This document shows, one piece after another, positions 46,272 to 57,780 of a stretch of 64,000 bases of DNA. The notes beneath the pieces are model-generated. The model saw nothing but the letters and a program-made list of their open reading frames with translations, did not search any database and was not told the DNA's origin. Within the stretch, counting starts at the first letter, position 1. Every line of letters starts with the position of its first letter. Origin of the DNA: Ustulina deusta (Eukaryota > Ascomycota > Sordariomycetes > Xylariales > Xylariaceae); the NCBI GenBank assembly GCA_023159155.1, contig JAJNNX010000011.1, positions 806,001 to 870,000 on the forward strand. The letters run 5' to 3'. The position numbers were made by a program, and so were the translations under genes.

Positions 46272-46315
46272 GCTGGGTCGCGATGGGGTGGTTCGCAAGG
46301 GGGGGTGTTAGCTTA
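46272..46315 (-). repeat. right 44-bp terminal inverted repeat
   Basis: Perfect inverted copy of 44430-44473, including the run of seven G. Confidence 0.85.
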
Positions 46316-47462
46316 CCATGTGGCTTAATCAAGTGATTACCTACGCAATCCACTCACACTACTTCAATATTGAGCGGCGATCAAGGTAGGCCGATTACGA
46401 GTCTACCAGTGATCAAATATGAATGGTGAAATGAGTGCAACGAGGCAGCAATACTTTTGCTGCAGGCAAGATGCTTCAAATAAGGAGCGAGATGTGATGA
46501 GGGAGCCCGCTAGGCACTAAACAACAACAGGGGTTTGCAGCTCGGCCACCGATCACCACGAACAATTTCTTAGAGAGGATTCAAAGATTTACAGCTGAAA
46601 TCAAACCCTGAGGCCCTTAGTGTTATAGAATTGCCATTGAGATAACAAGTAAACTTAGGTTAGTAGATTTACCTTTTCTTTTCTCAACACATAGGGAATG
46701 AATGACAGGGTTACTATTACGCGTTGGTCAGTATTATTTGCAGCCGACCTGCATTGGCCATGAATGGGCCCCCATCCAGCACTCGGTTCATTTGAAGATG
46801 TTATTGGCGCAGTCTGTAAATCAATGTCTCAGCGGAGTAGCTATTGCGATGATTTGGTCTGAGGTGCAGCAAGTTTCGCCTCCAAGGAGAAGCCTACTGA
46901 GGTGGCAGGGAGCATAGCACTTGTGTCTTCACTAAAACATCAAAAAGCATGCTGTATTTACCCCATTCCATTCATTCAGAAGTAGGTCTTTAGATCAATC
47001 GTGGTTGGTCAGTATGGCTAGGTCCATGTGGCTAGGGCTTAGGGTGGCTGTATAAGTGGGAAGGTGCTGGTAGCGTAAAGGATAGGGAAGGCACAGTCAG
47101 ATTCCCACTGTATTTAGCTGGCAGGCTTACGCTGGAGACCCTCCATCTACAATGCAACATCTTTTCCACTTCGAGACCAACTTCTTGTATAGGCCTCCAA
47201 AAACGAAGGCCTAAGTAATCAATATGTTTATCTTTACACCTATGTCTGAATGTGATGATTTCATGCGAAACCACGAATCGGTGGGAACGGTAAGAAGAAG
47301 TGATACGATGGCCGCACCACCAAAGCTTGATTACCGTCGGGCAGCACAAGGGCCAAAGGGAAGACACTGCAGCTAGACCGAGACATCCTCACCCCGAGCA
47401 TGACAATCTACCATGTCATTGACTCATCTCCTTGTATGCAGGCCCCTGTTACCTATCGAGGT
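46316..47462. other. intergenic
   Basis: About 1.1 kb between the transposon end and the P450 stop codon. Short open frames only; no gene recognised. Confidence 0.4.
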
Positions 47463-49322
47463 CTAAGATGCAACTTTGACGCCTCTGTTCTTCACCCGAA
47501 CCATCAAGTCCGGCTTTCTCCACAACGTATGCATCCTTGACTGTCCGTGCCAGTCGACCGACTGCGCGAGTTCAAGATCGTACACCCAGAGGAGTTTGAC
47601 CAAGGTCGTGCGCATGTCCATCCAAGCGAGGTTACGTCCTATGCAGGCACGTATTCCAACTGAGAAAGGCTGACTGGCATCGAGGTCCTCTCCCTCGTCC
47701 CGCTCGATCCATCGTTCTGGCTTGAAGGACATCGGGTCTTGGAAGTTCGCCTTGCCCAGCGAAGCCGCCACAGGGCTCGTGTACACCGTTGTCTAGCCAG
47801 AAAACATCAGTATTGTTCAGTTGCCATGACGCAAGACGTCGTTCGCGACGAAAACCCTTACCCCCTCGGGCAGAAATATGCCATCTACGGTGTCTCCCCC
47901 CTCTGGCACGATGCGCGGAAGCGACATCGGAACGGGGGGATAAATTCGCATGGACTCTAGGAGACAGACACGGAGGTATTGCAGTGGTGCTGTTGACAAG
48001 TTGTTGATATCCTCGTATCTTTGGAATCCGTCGCGGATTTCTGCCGTCAGCCGGGACATGGTCGATGGGTTCAGAAGCAGGTAGTAGATCAATGCCGACA
48101 AGACCGTGGCAGTAGTGTCACTCCCTGCGATGACGAGATCCGAGGCGTGCGCGGCGATTTGTCTATCTGTCACGACGCTTTGATCACGGTCCTCGAGGAT
48201 CCGGGTCAGAAAGTCCTCGCACTCTGTTTTCCGGGTCATTCGCCTGGTGTGGTTAACTTGTTAGTCTGTTTCTTTCCTGCGCTATCGATTCACGTACGAT
48301 TGCACTGCCTTGTACGCAAATTCTTCGTTCTTTTTCGTGTCTTCGGTCAGTTTCTTCAGTTTTCCTGCCAGCAGCACAGGTACCACTTTCAGGAGCGCTG
48401 GGAAGCGATTCAAGACGTCTATGATCTCGCCCTGCATCATGGCATTGATTGATACCGATATCCAGGGATGTGGTTGCTCTGTGCCCTGTTAGGACTTGGT
48501 TACCGTGACTGCTCTCCCATTCTGCTTACCTCGTTCAAGGGCTCCAAAAGAGGCACCCAGAGACAGGCTTCCGGTGATGTCAAAGGTCAGAGACTGGAGT
48601 GTCGTCGCCATGTTGAGAGCCTTTTGCCGAGACCCCAGTTCTCCTACTCGGTGAATGAACCTGTCGACCAACGAGGCAACAATCACTTCCTGCTTCGTGA
48701 TGGCGCGGTCCGAAAAGGCATTGCTAAGGTAGTCCCGCATATTCCTATGCGCTTCGGGTTTCCGCTCACTGATGATGGACGCGGTTCCTAAGCCGGCAAA
48801 ACTTCCACCGTCATAGAAGTTCCCCTTGAGAAAGGTTCTATGGCCGGGTCTCACGCCATAGATGTCTGCCCAGGATTGAGAGCTGCTGAAAGACACTTCG
48901 TTTGGTGCTGTGCGTACAGCATGGCCTGCTTTAAAGTCAGTTGAATCTTGAAATACACTTGCTCATAAGCGTGCCGTACCGTATTGATCATGTAATTCGA
49001 GCAGCTTATATGGCATACGGCCACCTAGGAGCCACCAACAGTACGGAATCTAGTGCTGTTAGTGCATAATTTCTGGAAAGTTTGTGCCAGCACTGACATC
49101 ACTTATAGCAGCGATGCGTGGCCCGGGGACATCACGAAGTGGATGGAAGTACAGGTTGTAGAGCACGGTGTACACCCAACGACTAAGTCCCTACACAGAT
49201 AATTTAGGTCAAGTTCAGTCATCAGCCCTACGGCCTGTGCTCACCATCAAGAGGAGTAATATCACAATGGTCCTCGCCTGTAGAACCTCCGCGAACATTG
49301 ACTGTATCTGCGGAGAGGCCAT
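47463..49322 (-). CDS. cytochrome P450 monooxygenase
   Basis: Seven exons (49322-49245, 49190-49098, 49049-48980, 48925-48530, 48478-48298, 48243-47862, 47792-47463) give exactly 509 residues. An N-terminal membrane anchor (TIVILLLLM) is followed by YNLYFHPLRDVPGP, the proline hinge. I-helix AGSDTT is at 312-317 with D315/T316; ExxR is E369-S-M-R372; the PERW segment is near 425-428; and the heme-binding loop FSVGIRACIG at 443-452 has C450 as iron ligand. Small introns (48-70 nt) join in phase. It is an ER-bound fungal P450. It is divergent from the terpene synthase gene and separated by a shared 973-bp promoter, so it most likely oxidises the terpene product. The family number cannot be given without a search. 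Upstream in-frame codons before the ATG at 49322 do not look like part of the protein. Confidence 0.92.
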
Positions 49323-50295
49323 CTTGAACTGTCTTCTTACTCTCTTTGTTGCAGGTACGATTCGAACAGAGGCAGGTTTCTGTTTATGTATTCGGAGAAA
49401 GGGCAAAGGTCTGATAGGGTATATATTTCACTGAAGTGAGGAATTCATTCTCAGTCGGAAAGCCCCGTGACTTAGCGGCCGTGTGAATGTAATATCACAA
49501 TATATACACTAGTCTTATATTATATTGAATAGGGGAGATACGAATAGTCATAAGATAAGAGAGGGAGCGCCACCGTATCATTCTACAGTTCAGGGAGCTA
49601 CCTCTCACACGGCTTACATGAAACCCACTGCCAGCGCTACCTAACCCCACGACCGCATGACGATACCAATATAGCAACATCTCCATGCAGTCAATCCCAC
49701 TACACTTCAACATCACGTCTGCCTATTTCACCAGTGTTCGTCAGCAAAGTGAAAGTGGACGAGGGATAGCGATACGTCATAGTACGCCTAGGAAATTTCG
49801 GCAAGGCAGTTCTATACGACACTCGCTTACGCAATCTGATGTGGCTTCCATCAGACAAATAGACCCGTATCCAATGAAAAGACTCTTGCAGTTTCTTCCC
49901 ACATAGGTAGGTAGGATGACCGCATAAACCTACCTAGTTGATACTTATGAGCGACCCCTAAGCAATCGTTGTATGAAATGGAACGTCGGGAAACGAGTCA
50001 GTTTCATAATGTATTAGTGCTGATCATTGGGTAGCACCGTTGTCGATGTACGATGTCAGAGATAACCGTCAAAGGACGAGCAAGATTGATCACCTTTGTA
50101 GAATCTCTGCCATCTCCCCCGAGGCTTATCACAGGCTGTTATAGAGACGCTTCTCATACATTCTCATAGATATAAAGAGTCCGTTCTGATTAGTGATGAC
50201 CTCCCTCACCAATCCGTACGCTCTCTAAAGCTTGTCTGCTCACTCGACGCTGGAGTTCTTGTCAAATATTACTACTTACTTTAACGTCAGCCCCA
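49323..50295. promoter_or_regulatory. shared divergent promoter of P450 and terpene synthase
   Basis: 973 bp between two divergent ATGs. TATATA at about 49421-49427 is suitable for the P450 (about 100 nt upstream), and GATATAAAGA at about 50168-50177 for the terpene synthase (about 120 nt upstream). No other gene. Common control of the pair is inferred from the arrangement. Confidence 0.5.
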
Positions 50296-51535
50296 ATGGG
50301 TTACATAAAGTCCACGTTTTCATTACGGTGTCACAGCCGACTCGACGAGGTTGAACGGGAAGTCAACGAGTACTTCCTCGCTCATTGGCCCTTCCCAGAT
50401 GACAGCAGTCGTGAGAAGTTTCTGGGCGGGGGCTTTGCACGATGCACCTGCATGTATTTCCCCGACGCAAAGGACGACAGGATTCACTTTGCGTGTCGTC
50501 TTCTCACGGTCCTGTTCCTAATTGACGGTAAGTGAGTTCAGTCAAGAAAGCCGAAGGAGCTTTTCTTGCAACCACTTTAGCAACATTATCATTAGTAACA
50601 TCCGAATGACCTCACTCACAGATACTCTTGAGACAATGTCATTCGAAGAGGGAACGGCCTACAACGGAAGGCTCATGTCGATAATCCGTGGGGACGTGAC
50701 CCCGAACCGCTCCGTCGCCGTTGAGAAGATCACCTACGATTTGTGGGAGAGCATGCGGGCACACGACGAGGAACTTGCCGAAGAGATCGTAGAGCCCCTC
50801 TTCATCTTCATGAGATCGCAGACAGACAAGATCCGCGCGAAGTCGATGAGTTTGATGCAGTATTTCGAGTACAGAGACAAAGACATCGGGCAGGCGTAAG
50901 TTGACTCTTCTTTCTCTTACCCTCACTTGCCAAGTCGCCGTTCAGAGACTCGATGTTCGCGGTTTCGTTTTCTTGCTTGTTTCATTTATGTTTCACCTAA
51001 ATATCTCAGGCTGCATAGCCCGGTTCCCGTTTCTGATAAATGTAGACTCCTCGCCGCCCTGATGCGCTTTGTTCTGGACATCCGCCTGAGCAGCGACGAG
51101 CTGGCCGCCGTACAGCCGGCGGACGTGAACATGGGCCGCCACATCCTCGTCCTCAACGACATCTGGAGCTACGAGAAGGAGGCGCAGACGGCGCGGAGCA
51201 CGCAGCAGGAGGGTGGGGTGCTATGCAACAGCGTTGCGATCCTGTCGGCGGAGGCAGACCTGTCAGCGGCCTCGTCCAAGCGCGTCCTGCTGCACATGTG
51301 CCGCGAGTGGGAGCACAGGCACCGCCGACTGCTCGAGGATCTGCTTGAGCTGCAGAGCATGGATCGCGCGGCCGTCCTCACGGCCTATTTTCGCGGCCTC
51401 GAAGCACAGATGTGTGGGAATGAGTACTGGAGCAAGTTGACGACTCGCTACAACCTTGACGAGAGCGAGCTTCTCTTGCCGTCGCTGCAACAAACCCCGC
51501 CGGCCGCGGCGGCGATCACTGCTGGCCAAGCTTGA
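50296..51535 (+). CDS. class I sesquiterpene synthase
   Basis: Three exons (50296-50527, 50622-50895, 51046-51535) give 331 residues, normal for fungal sesquiterpene cyclases of the aristolochene/longiborneol-synthase-like type. First splice builds the aspartate-rich motif D77-D78-T79-L80-E81 (DDxxE form of DDxxD). NSE triad N206-D-IW-S210-YEK-E214 is complete. Other familiar pieces are WPFPDD, FARCTCMYFP, DDRIHFACRLLTVLF, FEEGTAYN and YDLWESMRAHDEELAEEI. Such enzymes bind Mg2+ and ionise farnesyl diphosphate to form a cyclic C15 hydrocarbon or alcohol in the cytosol; the product is not predictable. The second intron is 150 nt, longer than its neighbours. The high third-position G+C of exon 3 fits normal fungal coding sequence. 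No break seen. Confidence 0.9.
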
Positions 51536-52210
51536 TGGGGCAATTTCGGTTTGCATATGTGTATGGAGATCGGGTAGGTGGTCATTGAATTTTATAGCAT
51601 GTGATTGGTTGGTCGAGTGATTGCCAGGACAGCCAGCTGAAGAGCTTACATAAGCTTAGTCAAGGAGAAAGACCTCCAACCAGGCATTATTTAGCCCATT
51701 AGCAATAGACGCGCCTGATAACGAGGGTGACAATGAATACTGGGTATACAAGCGCCATGTATGCCTCATGTTCCCTTGCAGATCCCCTGTTTATCCGTTC
51801 TGAGAAAATAGTACCGCCGAAAGGATTTTTGGGTGGCAATGCAGCAGTCCACCGATGTAACAGTGAGAATGCAGCAAAGCAGCAAAGCAGGATGGAGCCA
51901 GGAAAAACAGCCATGAGGGGTCAGTCAATTGGAAGGCGCAACAGCAATGGTGTAGGACTAGGTGAGTATTATCTTATAGGAAAACCGGTGCGAAGTGTAA
52001 TATACATTGGAGAAGTCTATCTCAGCAAATAGTCCAGTGTCCGACGCGGTCATTAGGGCTAATTAGCCTCGAATCTCTCTCTTTTGCCTTCTATCCATAC
52101 GCTAGGAGGAATACCGGCCGAGACCGGGTAGATCTCCTCATGTAGTGCTTACATCATGATTTGTTCAAGACTTGTCCAATAGGAACCATTATCACTCTTT
52201 GACCCGATAT
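51536..52210. other. intergenic
   Basis: Region of convergent ends of the terpene synthase and membrane-protein genes, about 675 bp; nothing coding recognised. Confidence 0.4.
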
Positions 52211-53365
52211 CTAGCTACCGATTGAAGCTCCACCAGTTTTGCCTGGTGCCAGACTCGCCTGGTCGGGTGTCCTAATCGGCGAGTAATAGCCCTTAGGGGC
52301 ATTGACGTCCGATGACTTGTCAGAACTGCCGGATTCACCATGATCCGTAGAAGCCTTTGAACGCCATTCGTGAATCATTTCACCCGCACGCCTGAGCAAT
52401 GGGCGCAGGGCAACCAGTGAACTGGCGAGTATTGCCAGAAAGAGCTCGACATGGCTCCACAAGAGTACCAACACGTTATTTTCAATCTCGTTGGTCTTGG
52501 CCAGCGTCTTGTGGCGGTCCTTTACTTGTAGTATGTACCTGAACCTCACAGCTGTAGCGATGCTGGATCTATAAATAAGCGTCAGTAGAATCGTCCATAG
52601 ATGACTAGGTTAGGCCCCGAGGACTTACACAAAACCCAAGCCCAATAAGAAAATAACGGCAGCTTTGAGGCTTCGGCGCATCTGTACCTTGTACACCATT
52701 GCAACCGGTAGCAATGAGTACAGCCAATTCGACGATATGTCCACGATAGAAAGGGCGATGCCTGATTCCCTAATGGTCGAGTAGGCAAAACACTGCCCCT
52801 TTCCGACACCCCAATTGAGCGATATTGGGCGACACTGTAATGCTAACAAGAAGAAGAATGTGAGTATAACGACGAAGACGACGACCATAGATACGATCAA
52901 GATGTTTCGAATCGCTTTGTTGATGTTGACTCGGAAGAGAACAAGGGCTACGCCGGTCTTGACGATGGCGGACGTAAGCACGTAGGCGAGCTGGGATATG
53001 ATGAAGAACTACCAGAGTCAGGTCTCGACTTATATTTGGTCAAGTATCCGATAGCGGGAGACTCACTTTGATAGCAAGTGTCGCATCATGCCATGGCTCA
53101 GGTTTCAACGCACCGTATCCATAGTGCAGTGAGACGAGGAGGAAGGCGGAGAAGAGAATGAATGCGATCTAGATAAACGTGGACATCAGGAAACAGAACT
53201 TGACCTCGCAGCTTCAGGTGTGCGTACGAGGGATAAGGAGAGGACTGCATCGTCGTAGGCGAAGGCCGCTTGGTGAAGGCGGACCCAACACCGAAGCCCA
53301 ATGGCTGTAGTGTTGATAACCAGGCCCGCGATCACGAGTCCTCTCGTTTGCTGAGCGACATCCAT
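52211..53365 (-). CDS. rhodopsin-domain (PTH11/SAT4-like) integral membrane protein
   Basis: Exons 53365-53228, 53168-53067, 53010-52629 and about 52549 region to 52211. Seven hydrophobic helices in the pattern of the fungal rhodopsin-like domain (PF20684): RGLVIAGLVINTTAIGLRCWVRL, AYDDAVLS (conserved YDD), IAFILFSAFLLVSLHYGYG, LFRVNI, VVFVVILTFFFLLALQCRP, CFAYSTIRESGIALSIV, and WSHVELFLAILASSLVALRPL (conserved VE/RP). The hydrophilic C-tail of about 60 residues has many S, D and P. Family members are plasma-membrane proteins of unknown ligand. In exon 3 FFIISQLAYV and LTSAIVKTG lie in different frames, separated by GTGTG at about 52979-52983, as if two bases had been duplicated; alternatively a different splice is used. 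I treat it as probably damaged. The start ATG at 53365 is the first in frame. Confidence 0.65.
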
Positions 53366-55604
53366 TGAACAGTTCCCCGTTAGGAGCAGGATCGTCAAAT
53401 GGTGGAGGTATCGTGTTGATGCCTCAACGGATTCTATACGTAGGTCAGCTACCTATGAGGTAAAGAAAGGCCGACGCAGAGTGAAGTCTTGATAACTAGG
53501 ATAGGTAATGATCTCGGCACCTTTCTAGTTCATTATATAATAGTAGTTTCTCCATCCGCCGGCAATTGCATGCGTTGTCAAGACCTAGGGCTTATTCACT
53601 AGGCATTACTCGCGAAGTGGGGGGGATATCCAATCTGAGAAAGTAGTATCGAGGCTTGACAGATCGCGGCAGCCGAACAAATTCATCCGAAACACCGCCA
53701 AAAGGCTGGGGCAGTACGGAGTATGTAGGTCTATTTAAAGAGCATGGGGGGGATATGTAGCCCAGTCAGGCATAATACATGGTAGCGAACCGCGCCCGAC
53801 AAGGTTGGACCACGTTATTACTGCTGTGGCACTATCCCCTCGTTTCAGTTTACAAAGGAGACTTACGAGGAAAAGACTTTTCGGGGTGCCTTTGAATGAG
53901 CCGGAGCATCTGTCGTAATAGTAAGGAAGTACGGTAGTCGGAACAAGAAATCCGGGCTTTGGGACCTTTGAGAGCTGACTGTTCAAGATGCCAAGGTATC
54001 TCACTCAGCTTTCCAATCTGTACGTCGTGGAAGATACCTCGCAATAAACTGCCTCTTGCCTGAGTCAGCAAGCGATTCTTGGAACATATACAAGACTAGC
54101 GGTACATCTATATCTAAGCATATTACCCTTCTTCCCATCCCGGCTTCTACAGCAGTGTGAAAAGTGATATGGTTCCAGAGTGCAAAGGCCGTTGACCCTG
54201 AAAAGCAAGGCTCCCTGACATGAAAAGTGATGCGACCCATGGTAAAATCCTCCAAAAACGAAGTTGCACTCAATCCACGAGAGGAAGTCGGATTGATCGT
54301 GGAGGCGAGGCGGGAGCGACGACATGAAATTGAGTGCTTACCGAGGGGGTAGATACGCACCCGCGTCGACGATCATCGGTCATTCCGCCGGCGGATCTGA
54401 GCACACCTGCCCGGCTGTCAGTATCGAGGTAACTGAAGCGATCACTTCGCCTCCAATGCAGTATCTTCAGAGGGCGCGCACACAATACTCCCCTACGGCA
54501 TTGTAACCAGGGTATGCACACTCAAGTGATCATCGGCTGAAGCCCATTCGAAGTTGCGGGGTGTCAGCACACATGTCAACTCCTTTTCCTCGCGAGGAAA
54601 ATGTTGTGGGTAGGTAGGGTTACCTTCTTCATTCCTCTGCGACCTCTCTGCCTAGATTGCCACCCTGCATGGCTCCCTGCAGCAAAGCTTCGCCTTGGCA
54701 CCTGCATGATGCATGGTACAAGCAGACTGCGGCATGATGGGGGTAGCAGTCAGACCGACACAGTATTTAGGCGGCCGTCCGACGTTCCAATACAACATCT
54801 TTTCGCTCCGTCTCGATTTCTTGTCCCTTGGTGCTTTCACCCCGCCCTTCGCCTCTTGGGTTACGTCAACAGCCCTACTTATAGCAAAACAGAACCCCGG
54901 CAGCTACGAGAGGCCGATCAGGGGCAGCAGAACCGGTAGGACTGTCGCACTGCCACAATGAGTCAGCAGAGCACTCGGTGCTGAGTTATCAGCATTGCAA
55001 TTCATAAAACTACTGGTACCGAGGGAGATGTTGGGTCTATCGTCTGAGCTAGGTAACTGCAAAGGAAACATGCCTCCTCCGTAAGTCTCCCATGCAGGCC
55101 TCATTGACTACATACAGCCAATCAAGAGTAGGTACCTCAGATAATGCTCATATATAAGTAAGTACTTAGAGTTATATGTAAGCCCCGCGTTTCCACTTTT
55201 CAAGTCACCTGTAGATCTTTCTAGGTCGGATCGGAGCAGTAATAGCGAAGGGAAAGGGCACTGTGGGGGGGGTTCCCAAGCTTCCTTTGTTGTTGAAATC
55301 TCTATAGACCCCACTTATATGTGACAGCTGTACTAAGGTCTCTTAGTTACTCCTGATAAAAACCGCCTCCAAGGGTAGATCTCACGGAGGTGTGGAGTTG
55401 TGATCAGTCGAAGGAAGGGGACCAGTGCACATTCCAGGTGTGATCACCAGAGGTGTATTCATATGATCTAAGGTCTAAGTTCTAGTTACAACATAAGAGA
55501 TGAAAATAAGCTATTTATATATGGGATCTCATGGATCCCTTGGGTTCACTTCTCCGTGACAGCAGATAATCGAAGTAGTGTCCTGGTATGCCCTTTATAG
55601 AAGC
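53366..55604. other. gene-poor interval with one dispersed repeat
   Basis: About 2.2 kb. Open frames of up to about 120 codons (for example minus strand 54360-54001) have no convincing family features. Contains copy 2 of the 28-bp repeat (54944-54971). Confidence 0.4.
54944..54971. repeat. 28-bp dispersed repeat, copy 2
   Basis: Same as 24958-24985 with one difference (T for A at 54951). Contains TGAGTCA. Confidence 0.5.
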
Positions 55605-57326
55605 CTAGACAGACAGCTTGAATCCGCCCCAGTTCAAGCGAGAGAAAACCCCCAGGGGATCGTAAGCTGCTCGAATATCTCTCATTCTCTGCACATTTTC
55701 CAACGGAAATCCGGGAAATGGATCCTGCGTCTCAGAAGCATCTCCCATGTAAATAAACTCGGATGAGAGACCAAGGTCTTTATTAATCGAATGCCAGTAA
55801 TTGACAAACGAGGTAGCCCAGTTGCTCATGCGCAGATCATCCTCGGCATTGGCCCAGCTAGTGGATAGTTGCCAAACTACGTTCAAGTTAGTTCCAGTAA
55901 CATGACGATAACTTCCTTCCAGCTGATAATCAAGGAAGGCTTACTCATATATGACTGGTCATCAGATAGGCCCCAGACGTTACCAATGCCGTTTGTGTTG
56001 GCAGGGGTTGCGGAACTGGCAAACATCGGGTTCAAGACGAAGGTCGGGTATAGACCCTCAACGTCACTGATCTTGTCTACCGCGTCTTTCCAAGCCTTGT
56101 ATATTATGTAAATCTGCTTGGCATCCGGCTTCATGGTTTTGTGGGCGAATTGGACACTATCATTTAAAATAGTTAGTATAGGGGTACTTGGCATAATGGC
56201 AGCAATTGAGATTGAGTGCATTACTTACCGAAACATCTGGTTCGGGCTATCCAATTGGGAATGCCACTCAGCAGGTGAAATGATCCTGTTAATGGTCGTT
56301 TCGGACGGGATGGCTGAGAAATTGGCAAATCGCGATGGCGGTGAGATAGAGCTATCCTCCACGCCTAACAAGGAGGCGGAGACGGCCTTCGTCGTAGCGT
56401 TATATGTAATGCTAATGACACTGCCCGCCGCAACATCTGGAGGGTTGTTTTCAGCGTGATTAACAGTAGCAGCGATAAAGTCCTCGACGCCAGACCCGTT
56501 AAAAGTCTGGATAGTCGTGCTCACGAGTGGAATATGATAGGCCTTCATAGTGAATTTGGTAACAATGCCAAAGTTACTACCACCGCCCTTTAGAGCCCAA
56601 AAGAGGTCGGGATTCGTAGTCGCGTTTGCGACAACCTGTGTGCCATTTCCGAGCACAACGTCGTAGCTGACATGCTGGTCCATCGTCATGCCGTACTTGT
56701 TATTGAAATAGTGGAAGCCGCCGATCAGCGAAAGACCTGGTACACCAATCGTCTTCAATCGACCACCAACGGCGTATAGACCGTAAGGCTCCAAGGCTCC
56801 ATAAACGTCGACCCATCGATTTCCTGGTCCTAGCTCGACTGTAGCATTGTCGGTAACATTGTCGCTATTGACTTTAATATCCGTGAGACTATTGAGTGCA
56901 AGTAGGACGCCACCGTTGATGTTGTTAGATCCCGGATACTAGAGCCAAACGGATTAGTGAGAGCATACAACGTAGCTTTGTCCAGGCTTAAAATACATTC
57001 ATGTGACCTCCGCCTCGGATAGCGAATTGAGCGCCGCACGAAGATATGATTGCGACGGCGTTGGCGACTTGGTCGGCATCAGTCGGGAGAAAAATGCAAC
57101 TCGGTGAAAGATCGGCTCTTATGTCCCAGTAACTGGTGGCCTCAGTAGTATAATTCGCCGAGTTGACATCTAAGACTTCACTACCATATTGCGTTGTAAG
57201 TTGCGAACAGGCACAAGAAGCGCCCTCAGAAAGTGACACGACTGGGAGCTCTGAGACAGTAGCATAAGCTGCACGGGCTAACGCCCCAGTTGAGACGCTG
57301 CTAAGAAGGAACTTGGTCGAAACCAT
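55605..57326 (-). CDS. secreted FAD-linked oxidoreductase, berberine-bridge type
   Basis: Four exons (57326-56997, 56938-56229, 56156-55945, 55876-55605) give 507 residues. The N-terminus is a signal peptide-like stretch (MVSTKFLLSSVSTGALARAA). The FAD_binding_4 domain follows, with IFLPTDADQVANAV and FAIRGGGH, whose H108 is the usual covalent FAD-attachment histidine, then YGLYAVGGR, GVPGLSLIGGFHYF and LFWALKGGGSNFGIVTKF. The C-terminal BBE segment (YDPLGVFSRLNWGGFKL) closes it. Length and order match the family. These enzymes oxidise alcohols, amines or carbohydrates, and in fungi they often serve terpene, alkaloid or polyketide pathways. It lies 4 kb from the terpene synthase and may belong to the same locus, though the gap weakens that. 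Introns (58, 72 and 68 nt) splice cleanly. Upstream codons in frame lack an ATG. Confidence 0.9.
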
Positions 57327-57780
57327 CTCGGCTGGAAGGTCGGTGAAGCGTACTAGCAGGAGGATTGTGAAGCTCAAGGCAAGTCGAGACTCTGGGCGGA
57401 AACATTCTGAGATTATATAGCAAGGTGATGACCCTGTCCTCAACTTTGGCTCTATCCGCCATGGCTTAGTCCGCTCGCTGTCGTGTAGGCAACAACTCTC
57501 ATGTCACCGCATCGCTCAAAGCACAATTCAATCTCAGATTCTCTACTCGAAGGGCTGTCAAATGCACTTGGCGAGAGGCAGACTTGGCGGTAAATCGCAC
57601 GAGCGCATACGTCGTGGCTAAGCTGCCGTCGATCTTCGATGCGCCTTCTTTAATGAACCAATCAAATTCAGTTCCGAAGGTATAAATTTCCCGAAGCAAG
57701 GCTGCCTAGTATACGTCAAAAGAAGAGGCTTTGACCCACGGACAGGGACCCTTAACGGTGGGCCATTGGGACCACTTGTG
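57327..57780. other. promoter region and left boundary of A/T block
   Basis: No gene recognised; at about 57780-57830 composition turns from normal to nearly pure A/T. Confidence 0.35.

Larger units (their letters stand above)
44430..46315. mobile_element. RIP-degraded Fot1/pogo-like transposon
   Basis: An element of 1,886 bp with perfect 44-bp terminal inverted repeats (44430-44473 and 46272-46315), whose outermost bases are TA on both sides, as expected for a Tc1/mariner-type TA target duplication. Fot1 of Fusarium is about 1.9 kb with 44-bp inverted repeats and TA target, so size and ends agree well. The interior from about 44480 to 46250 is nearly only A and T, with stops in every frame and no transposase remnant legible. 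This is what RIP leaves of a repeated element. The inverted repeats themselves keep their G+C. Either strand could have coded. Confidence 0.8.

Noticed and set aside
54001..54360. 119-codon minus-strand frame with a vaguely ankyrin-like segment
   Set aside because: Only a few residues fit; no consistent repeat and no flanking exons.
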